This document shows positions 14,907 to 28,608 of a stretch of DNA of 64,000 nt, piece by piece. The position numbers and the translations under genes are program-made. The stretch lies in contig JBBMNZ010000013.1 of the NCBI GenBank assembly GCA_037954325.1, positions 4,603,501 through 4,667,500 of the forward strand, read 5' to 3'. The notes under the pieces are model-generated. The model was not told the DNA's origin, did not search any database, and saw only the letters and a list, made by a program, of their open reading frames with translations. The DNA comes from Fistularia commersonii (Eukaryota > Chordata > Actinopteri > Syngnathiformes > Fistulariidae). The stretch's first letter is position 1. Each line of letters begins with the position of its first letter.

Positions 14907-16655
14907 CATATCTCTGTCAGAGTTTAACCTTCCTCTTACTCATGAATGTGTGAGATTATGTGTCAGATATGAAACCATTACTAGTGTAGGCATCGCTGCT
15001 CACTAACTTTATGCTGCTTTTTAAAGGCTACACTTGATTTTACATTGTCCTAGAGTTGTGTGTTTGTGGCAGTGTGTGTGAAAAACAGTGCTCTTGCACA
15101 GGTGTGTACCTTGGAGGTGATAGAGGGGAGATTCTCATTGATCCTTTAATATCTGGCCTGGGGCGAGGAGTGTGAGCCCGAGAGCCTCGGAACATATGGG
15201 AAAATAATTGTCAAGAGAGATAAAGCCAAAAAAGGGGAAGAAAAGGATAGCAGGTGAGAAAATGATAAAAGAGTGGGTGTAGAAGACAAGGGTCATTCGA
15301 AAATGAAAAGAGACATACGCAGCGATAGAGACGGAAAGACAGGACGTGGTGAGAAACAGACACAACAAGGAAACTGGGTGATTGGCGGGATTATGTAGGG
15401 TGTGTTTGTACCTGTGACTGTTTGTCCTCGCTGTCACAGGTCAGAAGGATGTTTTGGGGGAAGAGGAGCTTCGTGAGATAGTGTGATAAAATGTTACGAA
15501 GAAAGCAAAGAGGGAGGGGAACGTACAGTGGGAGGTAGAAAGACAAAGATGAAAAGAAAAAGAGAGATCGTAAATTTTCACCAGGACAGACAAATAAAAA
15601 CTCTCTCATACCCCGCCTTCCTCTCTCCATTTTTTGTCATGAATGTGAGCCGGCCTTTGTTTCCAGAAAACACCCCGACCTGAAACTCCTCTCCCCTTGT
15701 GCCAATCACCCAAAACCATCCCTATAAAACTAAAAACCAATGCAAACAAAAATCCCATATGCATTCATTCTCTCCCAGTGGGCTCCCAAATGACCAATAA
15801 TACCACACTCTGTACAAAAGCTAGTATTTATTCTCTGTTGAGTTACAATACAGTATTTTCACACTGAAGAAAAATAAATAAACATCTCATTCAATAAATA
15901 TCTCAGAGATATGATTCACGACCTTTAGCCACATCAATCAAGGCACATTGAAAAGACATAACAATAGATTCATTGTGAAAAAGAAATGAAGCCATTTGTG
16001 ATCTGTTGGGGGGGGGGGAACTCATGGATTTACATTTTTAAAAGGCATGAAAATTCCAACTTTGTCTCTCTCACAGTGCTGCTGTCACACATGCACTGCA
16101 GACATGAACTTATCAAGAAATTACCCGATGGACCTGTAATAACTGTCCAGACCACTTGGACTGGACACATGGTCTGTCCTGGTTACAGAGCCTGTCTGTA
16201 AGTGAAATCAGTACCTGGTGAGCTCACTGTTAGCAGTTTCCAGTGACAGAAATGGCATCAAGAAAGCCTCATTTACATCATGACATGAATGCGGAGAACT
16301 AACAGCCAAAAATCCTGATGCAATGAAATAACACACCAACAGGTATTATATAAACAATATCCTGTTTGCCACATGTTTAAAGGGCACCTCTAAATAATTT
16401 CGATTTGGAGAACAACACTGGTATCCTGGTGGATACCAGTAGGTACAGATTCTGAGATTTAATGTCATCTATGATTGAGCATATCAATTTGATTGAATAT
16501 ATTAATTCGATTAAGTATATAAATTCGGCAGATGAAAGAGACTGGCAAGTTGTCCTGAAGCCGGCCCGGGCCAAAAAAATGACTACTGGGCTATCGCTCG
16601 TTGATGATACCAGAGCAATAGCTGGTTGCATCTCCCTAGGAAGCCCTTTACTAGT

Positions 16656-16697
16656 TATTCTATTCTATTCTATTCTATTCTATTCTATTCTATTCTA
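16656..16697. repeat. (ATTCT)n pentanucleotide array
   Basis: About eight perfect copies of a five-base unit. The open frame ending in YSILFYSILF is a translation of this repeat. Confidence 0.95.
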
Positions 16698-17243
16698 ATG
16701 TTTGGTTGTGCGGTTATTAGCGGAAAATCAGACAGTGCATTCATCAGTAGCATGTCAAAGGCAGCATGGAAACCAATCAATGTCTATAAAATCAGGATTT
16801 TCAAGAGTGTGCAGTTACAACAAATGGCTGTTTAGTACAAATATATGCACACTTTAATGTGAAAATTTTCATTTGAGGAACAAAATTGGGGTCATGTTAT
16901 ACTGGATGAAGTCAGAGGATGCTTGGCTCAGCCGAAAGAATGCATAGCTTCATGGCTGAGGCAGGGGGTTTAAAGAAACACATCAGAAGCAGCATGGAAG
17001 CTGGTGATGATCTTATAGAGGTTAAAACTATATACTTTATCTTTAAATTCAGCTTCTCTGAAAAAAATTGAGGCATATTGAATTATTTACTTGCTGAGCT
17101 GCAAAAGATAGAGAATTAGACAAGCCTCTGCAGACTGGACAGAATTTAACTCCAAGATCTAGAAGCAGGGTAGAAGAAGGAAATGATAAAAATGTCCAGA
17201 GAAGAGTCAACTGAAACAGAAGTGAATGTTGATTATTAACACT

Positions 17244-17272
17244 AAATAATAATAATAATAATAATAATAATT
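17244..17272. repeat. (AAT)n trinucleotide array
   Basis: Roughly nine AAT/TAA units in AT-rich surroundings. Confidence 0.9.
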
Positions 17273-18016
17273 TATGTATTTACAATTTATACTAAAAGTA
17301 ACTTATATCAAAGTGCTATAAAGCTGACAGCCAAATGTTGGCAGTGTCTGTATAATTTGTTGTGTTTTGTTAATCTTTTTTTGACTACTGGAAAAGTGTA
17401 TATGGTACCATGCGACACACTGACGCTGACGTACAAATGAAGCTTGATGCGACAGAGAACATTGCCACCAGACCCAGTTGTCAATTGGATGAATTCCTAC
17501 ACTAGCTATTATGTGATGTTACACAGTTATATTCTGGGGATTGTCTTGTTTGTGTTCTCAATCCACACATCACATGTATGAAGTAAACAGGCTGTCATTA
17601 CAAGCTGGCCATTTTTTCTCTCCAATCAATGCGTCCCAATCACAACTCAGCTAAAGTTGGAAAAAAAGCAATACAACTTATTTTGATTTTTTTTAGAGGA
17701 TCAAAAACATGACATACTTTGTGGTATGCGATGTAGTAAGTTGTTTCCCTCTGCTGGCATGGTTGGAATTGTATGTCTGCTGGTTTTAGATCTCCTGAAG
17801 GTTTAATTGTAATTGTTCATACATACAATTTCCCTAATAATAATGATCTCTAATAATATTCAAGGTTTAGAAAAATGATTCAGTTCTTGATCCTTTTTTT
17901 AAAATTGAACTAAATCGACTGCTGTGAGTTGAAGTTGTACATATTAACGACTGAATCTCTTAACCAATGACAGCATAGAAGTGACTGGTATTGTTAGGGC
18001 ACGAGACACCACAAAA

Positions 18017-18018
<2 letters not shown>

Positions 18019-18049
<31 letters not shown>

Positions 18050-18058
18050 TGAGAGAGT
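18019..18058. repeat. compound (GT)n/(GA)n microsatellite
   Basis: A GT run changes to a GA run with minor interruptions. It lies less than 1 kb beyond the clcf1 stop codon, so it may sit in that gene's 3' UTR. Confidence 0.85.
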
Positions 18059-18772
18059 GACCTGTCCCCTTGTCTGGACAGTATGTGTAGCACTGTTGTA
18101 GATTTACTGTAACTTACTTCTGATTACTCAGCAATAGCCCCACTGTCCATTCTTTCTAGTGCTCATCCATTGAGTCACTTCTCTTCCTTTCCCCTTTCCT
18201 TCTTTGCCTCTTCCTGTCCTTTTCTGTGCCTTCTTCTTCCCTCTGGCTACAACCTCCTCTTCCTTACGCTCCTTTTGTCTCTTACCCATTCAGAAATTGC
18301 CTCACTCCTTCATAGAAAATGAATATTTGCTGATTCACACATCTTGTGTCGCTGAATCAGTTTTTGCTCAATGGCTGCACTGTGTTTCTCTGCCTGTCAC
18401 TCAGTCTACCCGTATATGTGTGCGCGGCTGGTGTGTCTAACCACCTACAATGGTATTTCTGGTGATCTATGAGCCGTGAAAGTCCAGTAATTCAGCCCAG
18501 TCTCGGCATGTCTCGCTCAATGAGCTGCTATGTGCATTAGGCGATTAGCAGTGCTGATAATGCATTGGCTTTGTGTGTGTTATATTCCATTAGTACTGCT
18601 GGTGACCATCTTTCATTCACTTGATCCAAGACACCAGGAATGGATATGTTTATGTGCTTATACTGTCTGTGTGTGCCTGTTAAAGCGTTTGTCTAAGTTT
18701 CCACCCAGAATATGCGCAGAGAAGAGATATCGAATACGCTGCGCATTTTTTGTCTTTCTGTATCTCATCTTG

Positions 18773-21700
18773 TCAGCCTCTCAGTCTCCTCTTGAGGCGA
18801 TTAAAATCCTTCGCCGATCGCCACAGCCAGCTCTGGAGCTCCCGTAATATCCAAAACCCCTCGACTTTTCTGGCAAAGTCATTCATCGTCGGTCGCACTG
18901 AGAGCAGCAAAGAGGAGGAAGAGGGGGATGCAGATGAGAGGAGCGGAGTCAAAGGTGGCGAGAGGAGGGAGGTGCCCCTTTGTAAGGAGATAGTGACAGG
19001 CTGTGGAAGGAGTGTGTGCTCCTCACCTGCACCGAACTGGTACAGGAGGGAGAACGTAGAGAGAGACGGTGGGAGCGTGGGAAGGGACAGTGAGCGCGGA
19101 GCTCGGTATTGATGATTGTCAGCGGAGGAGAATGAGAACGTCCCTTTCATGTCTGTGTGAGCGTTCCCCTCCATTACAAGGTCCCTCATTCCACCTAGAA
19201 TCAAACCATCCTCTTTTCTAAGAGTGTCTGGATAATGCATGTTTATTTTGTAACTGTACTGATTGTCATAGCTGGCGTCAATGGCTGGCGGCAGGGTAGA
19301 GATGAAGCTCTGTGGATACGGCACTCCTCCGTCCTCATCAATACTCAACAACTGCCTCCTTCCCCATCTCGCAGTCCCTCCCTCCTGCTGCTCCTCCTCC
19401 TCCTCTTCGTTTGGGGCCCTCATCAAGCTCTCGGGCTCTTCCCTCTTCCCTCTCCTCCCTCTTTCTCCTCTTCCCTTGTCCCTAGATCCACCACTCCTTC
19501 TCCTAGCTGCTGCCTCTGTTCGTCTACCATTTTTCCCACTCTTTTTTTCCGTCATATCCAATACCAGTCCGCCTTCCCTCTCTGCTTTGACCGGTCGTGC
19601 ACCGCTACGCCTCTGGTTGCTACGCTGACCAGAGTCTGACCTGGTCCCGGCTCTGAACCTGTACAGATTCTGGCTCATCAGAGGAGCTGGCCGGTCTCTT
19701 CCTGTACCCCTCTGAAAGTACCGCCATTCCCCCATGTCCGCTTCAACTCCTGCATTTGCATATGACGGAGGGAGGGTGTAACCGAGAGTGGTCATCAGAG
19801 CTGATATTGAACCCAGCAACCCATCGAGGCCTGTGCAGAAATGCAGCAGGGACGTCTTGAGGGAGGGGCAGAGGGTGGAGCGAGCCAGCTCCCTCACAGC
19901 GGCTAACAGGACCGAATAGGCCTTCTGGTTCTGGGCGAGCCGAGCTTGGTTTTCCAGGCCATGCCACAACTCCAAGCGGGTAGCAGCACTGGGCAAAGAA
20001 AGAGCGGTGCTGTTGGGTCTTGGTGGGGAAAAGTCCTTCTCATTGAAAGGGGGGCCAAGGTAGGTCAGCTGGAGGAAACAAACAAAAATAATTAAATGTA
20101 AATAAATTATCCAGTGTAAAATTTAAAGGACAATTTTATATAAATATAAATATAAATATAAATATAAATATAAATATAAATATAAATATAAATATAAATA
20201 TAAATATAAATATAAATATAAATATAAATATAAAAATAAATATAAAAGCTGGATGGTATTTTAATTTGATGTGATGATTAATCTTGTGTCCACTGAAACT
20301 TCTTGCTGTCTTTTCCGATTTTTACATTTAATTTCAATTTGATTCTCTAGGTGTTTTACAAACCAATCTTAGGATCCATCCAATCAAATGAAGGAATTAT
20401 TCATCAAAATGTTCAAACAACATATTTAATAATTCTCTGTACTTTTTCAAGGTCACTGGGTCACTGAAGGAATGAATGAAATAATGGTATTTTCTTCATA
20501 CATTTTAACAACATTTTATTATTTTTAGGATCCGACATCAAAATGTTCAAATTTTTGAATGTACAGAGCAGAAGACAACGTAGAAGCGCTTTACTGCATT
20601 TGGCTTTAGTGCAGTTATATGAACATTTACAGTCCGACCCCTATTTATTTTTCTTTTAAATGTTTTCATTTATTTTCCAGTCATACCTTTGTCTTGCTGA
20701 CTGGGTAATCTGCACTTTACTTATCAGTCATCTTTCCCAAATGTCAGACCATTTCTTTCAGTGTTTTTCCACTGAGCTCTGCTTTTCATGAAGATGAAAT
20801 TATTTCACAAATATTCACTCACGTATACATCTTTGATTTCCTTGAGCTGATATTCCAGGTATTTGGTCAGCTCATACGTGCTTTCTATTGAACTCCTCTC
20901 ACTTGCCAGGTTATGGGATGGCTCCAACGCTATCACCGTGGCAGCAGACGACAGCAAGACAAGGAGGTGGAAATGGACTGTGGAGAGGACGCATAAAGCT
21001 TGATTAAACTGTAGACAGCGCCAGCAGCTTCTTCGGTGACATTAATCTCCCACATGTCCGAGTCATAATCAACACTATGCAGGGATATTTATGATCTTAA
21101 CAGAGAGATCTTATTCATCCCGGCCATTATCTTCTCAGACACTTTGTGATTATTTATCTTGGAAGCCATTTTTGTTTTTCGCTGATGATTTCGGAGCCCC
21201 TGAAATCCAATCCAGACAAAGTTTCCAAGCTTTGCTTGAGTCAGTGCACCATCACATTGTTTATATGATTTCTCTTTTACAATATTCTGGTTTATTTCTT
21301 TGTCTCCGTGGCAATGGTCTCGTCTGTTTACATATTACCAGGTCAGAGCCATCCGACACTGCCAATAAAGCTTTTTCCATGTCCAATCTAATTTTAGAGG
21401 TTTCTTGCTGTCAGGGGTTTACTCTTTTGTCAAATAAAACCTCATCTGATAGTTTGAGACAGTCAGACAAATAGCTTCTATGTTCAATACAGCAGTCTGA
21501 CAGATAAACAGCTGCACACACACATGCAAACACACACATTTCTGTTCAAAATCCTTACCGAAAAACATAGACATGTGGCTTTCTTTAAAAATCACAAACT
21601 TTAATGTGAATGCTCACTGCAGAGGCCATGTTTAGGTTTCAGTGTTTGTTTAGCTGTTTTATGTTATGTTGTGAGTGTCTGTGAGAATGTTTGCAGCCAT

Positions 21701-24700
21701 AATTATGTATATTGATTAGATTCACATTGCTGTGAATCAACACAATGCCTATGTGTTGTCCGGTGTGTATGCTTGTGAGCAGGGGGGGAATTAGAAACCT
21801 TCTAGTTTCTGTGTTTCTGGATTCAAACTGAGAAAATTGGAGCTGAAAGGTGGTTTTCAACATCGGGGAACATGTTCACCCACCTCTTTGTCCCATGCAT
21901 TCGCTCTTTCTCACTCTTCACTTTCACACTATCTTACCCCACCCCCTCGTCCTCTCCCTTGTCTCAACAGTTCCTCTGCCCCTCACACATCTTTTGTCGT
22001 CCCTGCTCTCTGTCATCCCTTTCCACCCTGTCTGCGCTCTCTCTCATCTACCCTGACACCCAGGCGGTTGGCTGTGATTCATGCGTGTAATTATGGACAA
22101 AACATGCTGCTGTTTAACAGGTGTGTGAAATATGTATTGCACAATGTGTGTGACCCTGTCAGATGTCTGATTTTCTCTCACTCTGTCTTCCCCTGACTGG
22201 GACACACCTCGCGTTACATGTTGCTTCACCACAGTTACACCTTTTTTCTACCAAAGTAAAATTTTCCTTTTTTTGTAGCTGCATCTTCCTCTCTCTCTTC
22301 TTCTCTTTGATACCAAATGTCCCTCTATTACCTTTTGTCCAACCTCTGTTGTCTCCTATGCGCCTTGGGTCAAAATAACAGCGAAAAATTAACCCCGATT
22401 AACTCTCCTATTCCCACTGTGCCAGAGCTTTTGTCTTTCTCTTTCATCTCTCCATCACATCAGACCCCCAGGGACAAATCAGCAGCTTTAGGTGAACATT
22501 AATCCTTCACCACGTTCTTAGCAATGATCACCTGAAACATTTAATGCGTTTTGCCTCCGGCTGACACCTGAACATGCACTTCTAAAGAAGGCCAGTAAGA
22601 GGCATTTCACAACTTAATGTTATACACAAAATGTAACTGTTTAATATGATGGAAATGAGTTGTTTTTCTTTTTCTTCCTCTAGCTTTGCTGTGTCGATAT
22701 GTATGTAAGCAACGTGTAAATGTTTGTCTTTTCTCATTGAACGTGTCATCTACAGCAAGTGTTATGTGGAAATTTGAAACCACTGGTCGAAAAAATATAT
22801 ATTTATGAACAATGGAATTTTCAATGAAAGAGAATAAATGAAGAAATAGCCTTTAAAACACTACATAACTTTCTGTACACCCATCTAATACTTTCAAATG
22901 TTTTTTTTTTACTTTTTCTCCTCTTAAAAAATAATATACATAATGTAAACATATGACATTGTGATCAGCGGAAAGCAAAAAAAAAGGTTGCCAATTAACT
23001 GCGTGAATATGATCCCCTTGACTGTATAACAAAAAGAAATAAGTGTAAAGAGATGTACTTTGATTCCCATTAGCTAATGAATGAACTCCGGTTGAATGAA
23101 AATGCTTGAAACGCCTTTAATCGACAAACTGAATGACAGCTTAGAGAAAAAATAAAAATGTTTAAGGCTCATAACTCTTCGCACTAGAATATTTCTCAGA
23201 CGTATAGTTAGGGAAAAGCAGCACTGCAGACACACACACACACACACACACACACCCACACACACACACAGAAATCTGTCAGTTAACCACAAACCTCATC
23301 ACCTGTCAATGAGCATCTCTCAGTCACGTCTGTACATTTAAAGCTCATTAGCCCAAAGACTCTCTCCATGAAACAATATTTCACATCAAAGCATTCCAAA
23401 ATAAAATATTGTTGTCTTTAACAATTACCGGCCCTGAAAGGAAGGAATAAACAGACACAGAAAAAAATGGAGGACAGGAATGAAGAAAGATAATTTGCCT
23501 TGGCAAAATCAACCCAAAACGTTCCAAATCCTTCCCTTTTGTCTGCAGCTAAATGGTTGGAGATGCTTGCCAGACATGAAGAGCTCTTGCTGACATCTCT
23601 GAAAGCATCCTCCGCTGTGGCTAAAAACAACCCCTCTTTTGTATGAGCGGCGCAAACGGAGGTAAATCAAATCCATAGCCATGTTTTGGTTATATAATAT
23701 TGTATTGGGTAACAATATAATCGGTATGCAGCCTAAGTTGAATGCGGGACCCCTGAGGGCCTGGGACTTCATCTGTGTACCTGGCAAAGGAAGCACACTC
23801 CGCGGGGCAGGGTTGAAACCAGAACTCTCTCCATGGGAGGATTACATTACAGTAAGACTGGGGTTCCCTACAACATTCGACCATGACCTGCCTCTGTGTG
23901 TTGCTCTGTGACTTTCTCCACATTTTACAGGCCGGCGTTAACACAGTGCCGTTCCCCGGCTGACCGCAACTCAACAGGCACGTCCTCTTAGTCTATGCAT
24001 TCAAACGAATCGCTTCAGTCGGTGATACGCTTTGTAAAGACTGAGAATGTACGACCTGACACCGAAAAATATATTTAGTAATCTGAAAAAAAAAAAAAAA
24101 AATCAAAAGGAAAACAATTGGTACAACTTTTCAGATGATTTTGGTCTCACTGTTTTTTTTGTTGATTTTTTTCTTACTTTGAATGTAACATTTTAGATAA
24201 ATACAAATAAATTCCTAACTACAGTCCATAACTAGAGGACACTGAATATACAGCTCAGACAAGATAAGACAAGAGGTGATTACGGGATTAGAGAAATTGA
24301 ACTTTCGCATTGAAAATAGACAAGCGCTTGGTGGGACGAGCTGGATCGTGGTACACAAGGTTATATTCAGTGGAAAAGGAAGCCGTGACACGCTTGCAAA
24401 GTCTAATGGCAGAAAGCGCTCTAACAACCATGCGTTTGTGGGTGTAGTTTCTCTTCCCTCTGAGAGCACTAGCATTTCCTATCTTTAAACGGGCACCACA
24501 TTTAAGGTTTTATACAAGGCCTTAGACAGAATTTGGTTTTGTGGGAAAACCATGCATCTCACTCTGTTGCCAAAAAGCGGTTGCCCTCCATTGCAAACCG
24601 CTTGAAAGAAAGAGGGAGCATCAATACTATGAAGAATTCATGTTTCAGGTCCCAATTAGATATTTATCATTTCCAGAGCCACAGTGATTGGCCTGAATAT

Positions 24701-27700
24701 ATTGTCAAAACTGGCTCTTTGGTTTTCAAACATCAAGCTCAAAGCTGGATGATACATGTCAGAGACGGAACTCTGCTGCGAATGTAATGAAATATCGGTG
24801 ACGGCATTGTGGGTTGATTTATCTGGCCATGTTTCATGTTGTATCGTCACAGTGAGTTAGTTGTCCGCATAGGAATGAGGAACATCTTCATATGTCATAC
24901 CACAAAGGACAAAATGCATTTCTGGTTCTTTTGGCTTACACATGTTATTCTGAAATTGTGAGGAAAATCAAGTAAAATGTTTACATGCAGCAGTCCGAGT
25001 ATGAGTCATAAACTCAAAAAACATCTGCTTCTGAGTTATTGTTTTGAATAATTACTTACATCTACAATATTTCCCTGGTAAATTACTCTAAATGTCAACA
25101 GATGGCTGTAAAGCCTCTGGTTTACAGTTGTACCTAAATCGGCAAAGGTCGAGTTCATTTTCCTAATATAAAGGGACATGCATGTATTCATTTGATTTGA
25201 CATGCGAAGGGGTGAGAATTACTAAATATCCTAATTCATGATATTAAAAGGATGTCATCATCGGGTCATCAAACCACATCTTAAACCACATTGAGCAAAC
25301 ATGGCAGACTAAATAGAGAGTAATTCAATCAAAACGACATAAACCAAAGATTCTCACTTATTACTGCAAGACCGCATCTCACAACCTTCATCAGCCTCCA
25401 GAACTATACGAGGTGTTTGTTATGACGACGCCTCTGCAAGTTCTTTATGCGGCTCTTTTTCATGAAACATCTGGTTGGGAAAAACAGTTAAAAGTAGGCT
25501 GTGTGGCGGAAACAGCCACATTACAGAGGTGCTGATCAATGTGAGTTTTCTCCGAAAAGAAACGAACAAACAAAGCGATGAGGAGGGCCTGCAATAATAA
25601 ACAAAATCTGAACAATAGCCCAACCACTATATCAGCTTTATTGGCCGATATCAGTCTTTCACAGAGCTGTTGCGTCACATTATTCAGTATGTGGGTTCAT
25701 CACACATAGAAGATAAATACGCATTTGTATGTAAAAAAGATGATTCACCATTATTAAATCCTCAACTACATGAATGTTATCGATTATGTCGATGGATATA
25801 ACACTCTAAATTGGGTTATTTTGTGTAATGCAGTATTTTGCGTTAATTTTTAACAATTCTAACAGATTGACTATCCATCATGACAAGTACAGGTTAATGT
25901 TTCATAGTCAAAATCCTAAATTTTGAAAAAATAATAATAATTTCTGATGCTCTGGAATAATTAATTTGTATATTTTTAGGTATGTTTTGCAAAAGAGCAA
26001 GAAACATGACAAAATACGTTAATCCGTTACTGTGGCCAGCAATGGTAATGAGTATGACTGTCTTAATAATATTTTCAGAACATTTTAATGATTTCCATTT
26101 TGCAATTGTCACCCATTTCGTGTCGTTCGCCTGACGAACAGCTGGAAGATGAGAGAGACATCGGTTTCAGACGTGTTTTTTTTTTTTTCTTTCTTTCTTT
26201 TTTTTTTTTCTTTGCTCAAAGTTTTTTTTCTAATTATTCCGTAGCAATTTTGCCTTCTGTCATCAGACTAACTCTAAACATAAACACACCTGTGCAGGTC
26301 GCCACAGGGGAACATTCATCAACACTGCGGTGGCTGTCAGAGCCGTGTGTTGCACTCATGGCTTTGCTGTGCAGGGATGACAGGGTGAGGCTGGGTAAGG
26401 CAGGGTGGGGGTGCTCACAGTCTCGGGTCAGGGTCGGTGTAGTGTGTGTGTCTGTGTACAGTTAGAGCCCAGATTTATGAGCAGCCTGTACTCAATCAAA
26501 TGTGCATTCCTTCACTAACTCAACACACACAAACGAGCGCGCACACACATGCACACTTATGTGCACAGAATATGCAATATAGTGTAGATATGGTTCTGAA
26601 TAAATCCATACAAATAAACCGTTGTGTACTCACGCAGTTGCGCGCGCATACACACACACACACATTACTGCCCGGACACACTCTTCCCATCGTTTTTCTC
26701 TTGAGATTCTTTCCTCTTGACTTCGTTCCTACTGAAATTCAGATTGATCCTCTTGGCACTGGACACACACTGGGGTTGCCAAACAACATCAATGACCTCA
26801 CAACAAAGGCAAAATCCCCTACATTTTAAAAAAAAAAAGGATAAAATCAAAATTCATGCCCAGAAACCATTATTTGCTAGTTACAAACTCCACATCTGTG
26901 GTTCAGTTCCATTTTTTTTTTTCACCCCACTGTCCGTGTCTCTCTTTATCTTACAGGCCCATCTATCTATCCATTCTTTTCCTAATCTGTTTTATTCCCA
27001 TGCTTGGTTTCAATGTCACCTCATCTCTTTCCTTCTTACCCCAAATTGCCTCGAAATGTCAAAGCGATGTCTGAGTCTCCTTCCTTTTTTAGCCTAATTA
27101 CCTTTACCCTCTCTTCCTTTCACTAATTGGCTCCACTTGTTCTCTCCATCCCCATCGTTCCTTGACGACCTCCTCATTTTCAGACCTTCAGTTTTTAATT
27201 TAGCTCATTACCTCCTCTCAGCCTCACCCGGCCGCTATCATCTCCACCACAGAGTTCCTCTTAAAACAGAAAAAGCAGACAGTCAGCTGAATTTCCGATT
27301 CTCTGCCGTGCCTGGAGAGACGCTGGGGAAACAGCCGTGAAACGTTCCCGGGTGTTTGGATCGAAGTTCTGAGACAGCTCGATGATTCGCGGCCATAATG
27401 TTAAAATCCATTTGCAAAATGTTGAATGTCAACAATTAAATCTATGATGTTTGACTGGAAAAGTGTGTCTTTCCTCGTTAATCTCTCACTTAAAGCTGCC
27501 AGTTCGAGTCCCATATCCTGTCACTTACGTAAGGAGGTAACTCCTTCTGACATGACCTACAGACACACTGCAGATTTAGTTCCTCGTAAAATAATCCAAA
27601 AACGCTTATTTACCCATTAATTTTTCATTCCTTTTCGTGCGCACATTGGACGTTTCATGGGATATTTTACGTAGATATTTATAATAACCTGGTTTCTGTT

Positions 27701-28573
27701 GCCATGGGTGCTTTCCTGTTTATTCCATTTGACTTTTTACAAGCATAAGACTATGCGCATGAGTGTAGTTGGGTTTAAGTTTCTGTTTCAACGTGTAAAA
27801 AGTCAATAAAATTGCATTTTCTCCGTTTTTTTTTTTTTTTCAATAGAGCCCCCACCACCCCCTTTGTAAATGATATTTACACCGCAGACCTGTCCACCTC
27901 CAACGTTAAAGGAGGAGAGGAAGAGGAGGAGAGGCAGGAGGAGGAAGAGAGGATTTAAAAGGAAGGAGGGAGAGGAAAAGGAGCCGGTGGAGGGAGGGTT
28001 CTCTGAAGCGAGGGGCCATGTTAATTTGGGAAAAATGTAAACAGCATGTGTAACTGTTCAAAGCGTGACCGACTCATTTTATATCATTCCCCTCTTCCCT
28101 GCGCTCTCTCTTCCCTCCGGGCGCTGCGAACTTCTGTCAGGGAGAATCTGCAATGCATTAACCCCTCCTCTGCCGGTCGCTCTCTGTTTACTTTTATCCA
28201 CCTCTACCTCCACGTGCACGCACACACACGCACACACGCATACCTCTTAACATCCTTGTATACAATCAAAAGATGTGAAAGACCCACTCTTTGTCCTCTC
28301 TCTCTCTCTCTCTCTCTCTCACAATCCCCCTCTCTCTTTCACCCCCTCACCCCTTCTCTCTCTCTCTCCAACTCCAGTGCATGTTTCAGCTTAACGCACA
28401 CTAAACTTGTTATCTGAAACACCGATTCAATATGTGTGTATTGTGCGTGCGTGTGCGCGTGTGACTAACACGGATCGTGTACTTTCACATATCGGTGACA
28501 GTCGACCAGACGGGGGCTTAAACTGCATCTAACCCCTGAACCCCTGTCAATTTTTTTTAACTCGGACCCCCCC

Positions 28574-28608
<35 letters not shown>

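Larger units (their letters stand above)
11701..18772. other. intergenic DNA 3' of clcf1, no gene seen
   Basis: The region holds purine-rich tracts (around 11,850-12,450 and 15,180-15,600), several microsatellites and otherwise unremarkable AT-rich sequence. The clcf1 3' UTR must occupy part of it below 18,773 on the minus strand. I could not choose its polyadenylation signal. Open frames here (for example 11,705-12,007) have biased composition and no recognisable domains. Confidence 0.55.

Noticed and set aside
19235..19639. Two long plus-strand frames (134 and 115 codons) opposite clcf1 exon 3
   Set aside because: They are antisense shadows of the clcf1 insertion; their Ser/Leu/Pro-rich content is the complement of its Arg/Glu-rich codons.
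20138..20246. Regular repeat array considered as a CRISPR-like structure
   Set aside because: Units are six bases in direct tandem with no spacers, in a fish genome; it is a microsatellite.
26088..27097. Three overlapping plus-strand frames of about 125 codons in clcf1 intron 1
   Set aside because: They are rich in Phe, Leu, Ser and His from T- and CA-rich sequence, have no domain, and lie inside a well-bounded intron.
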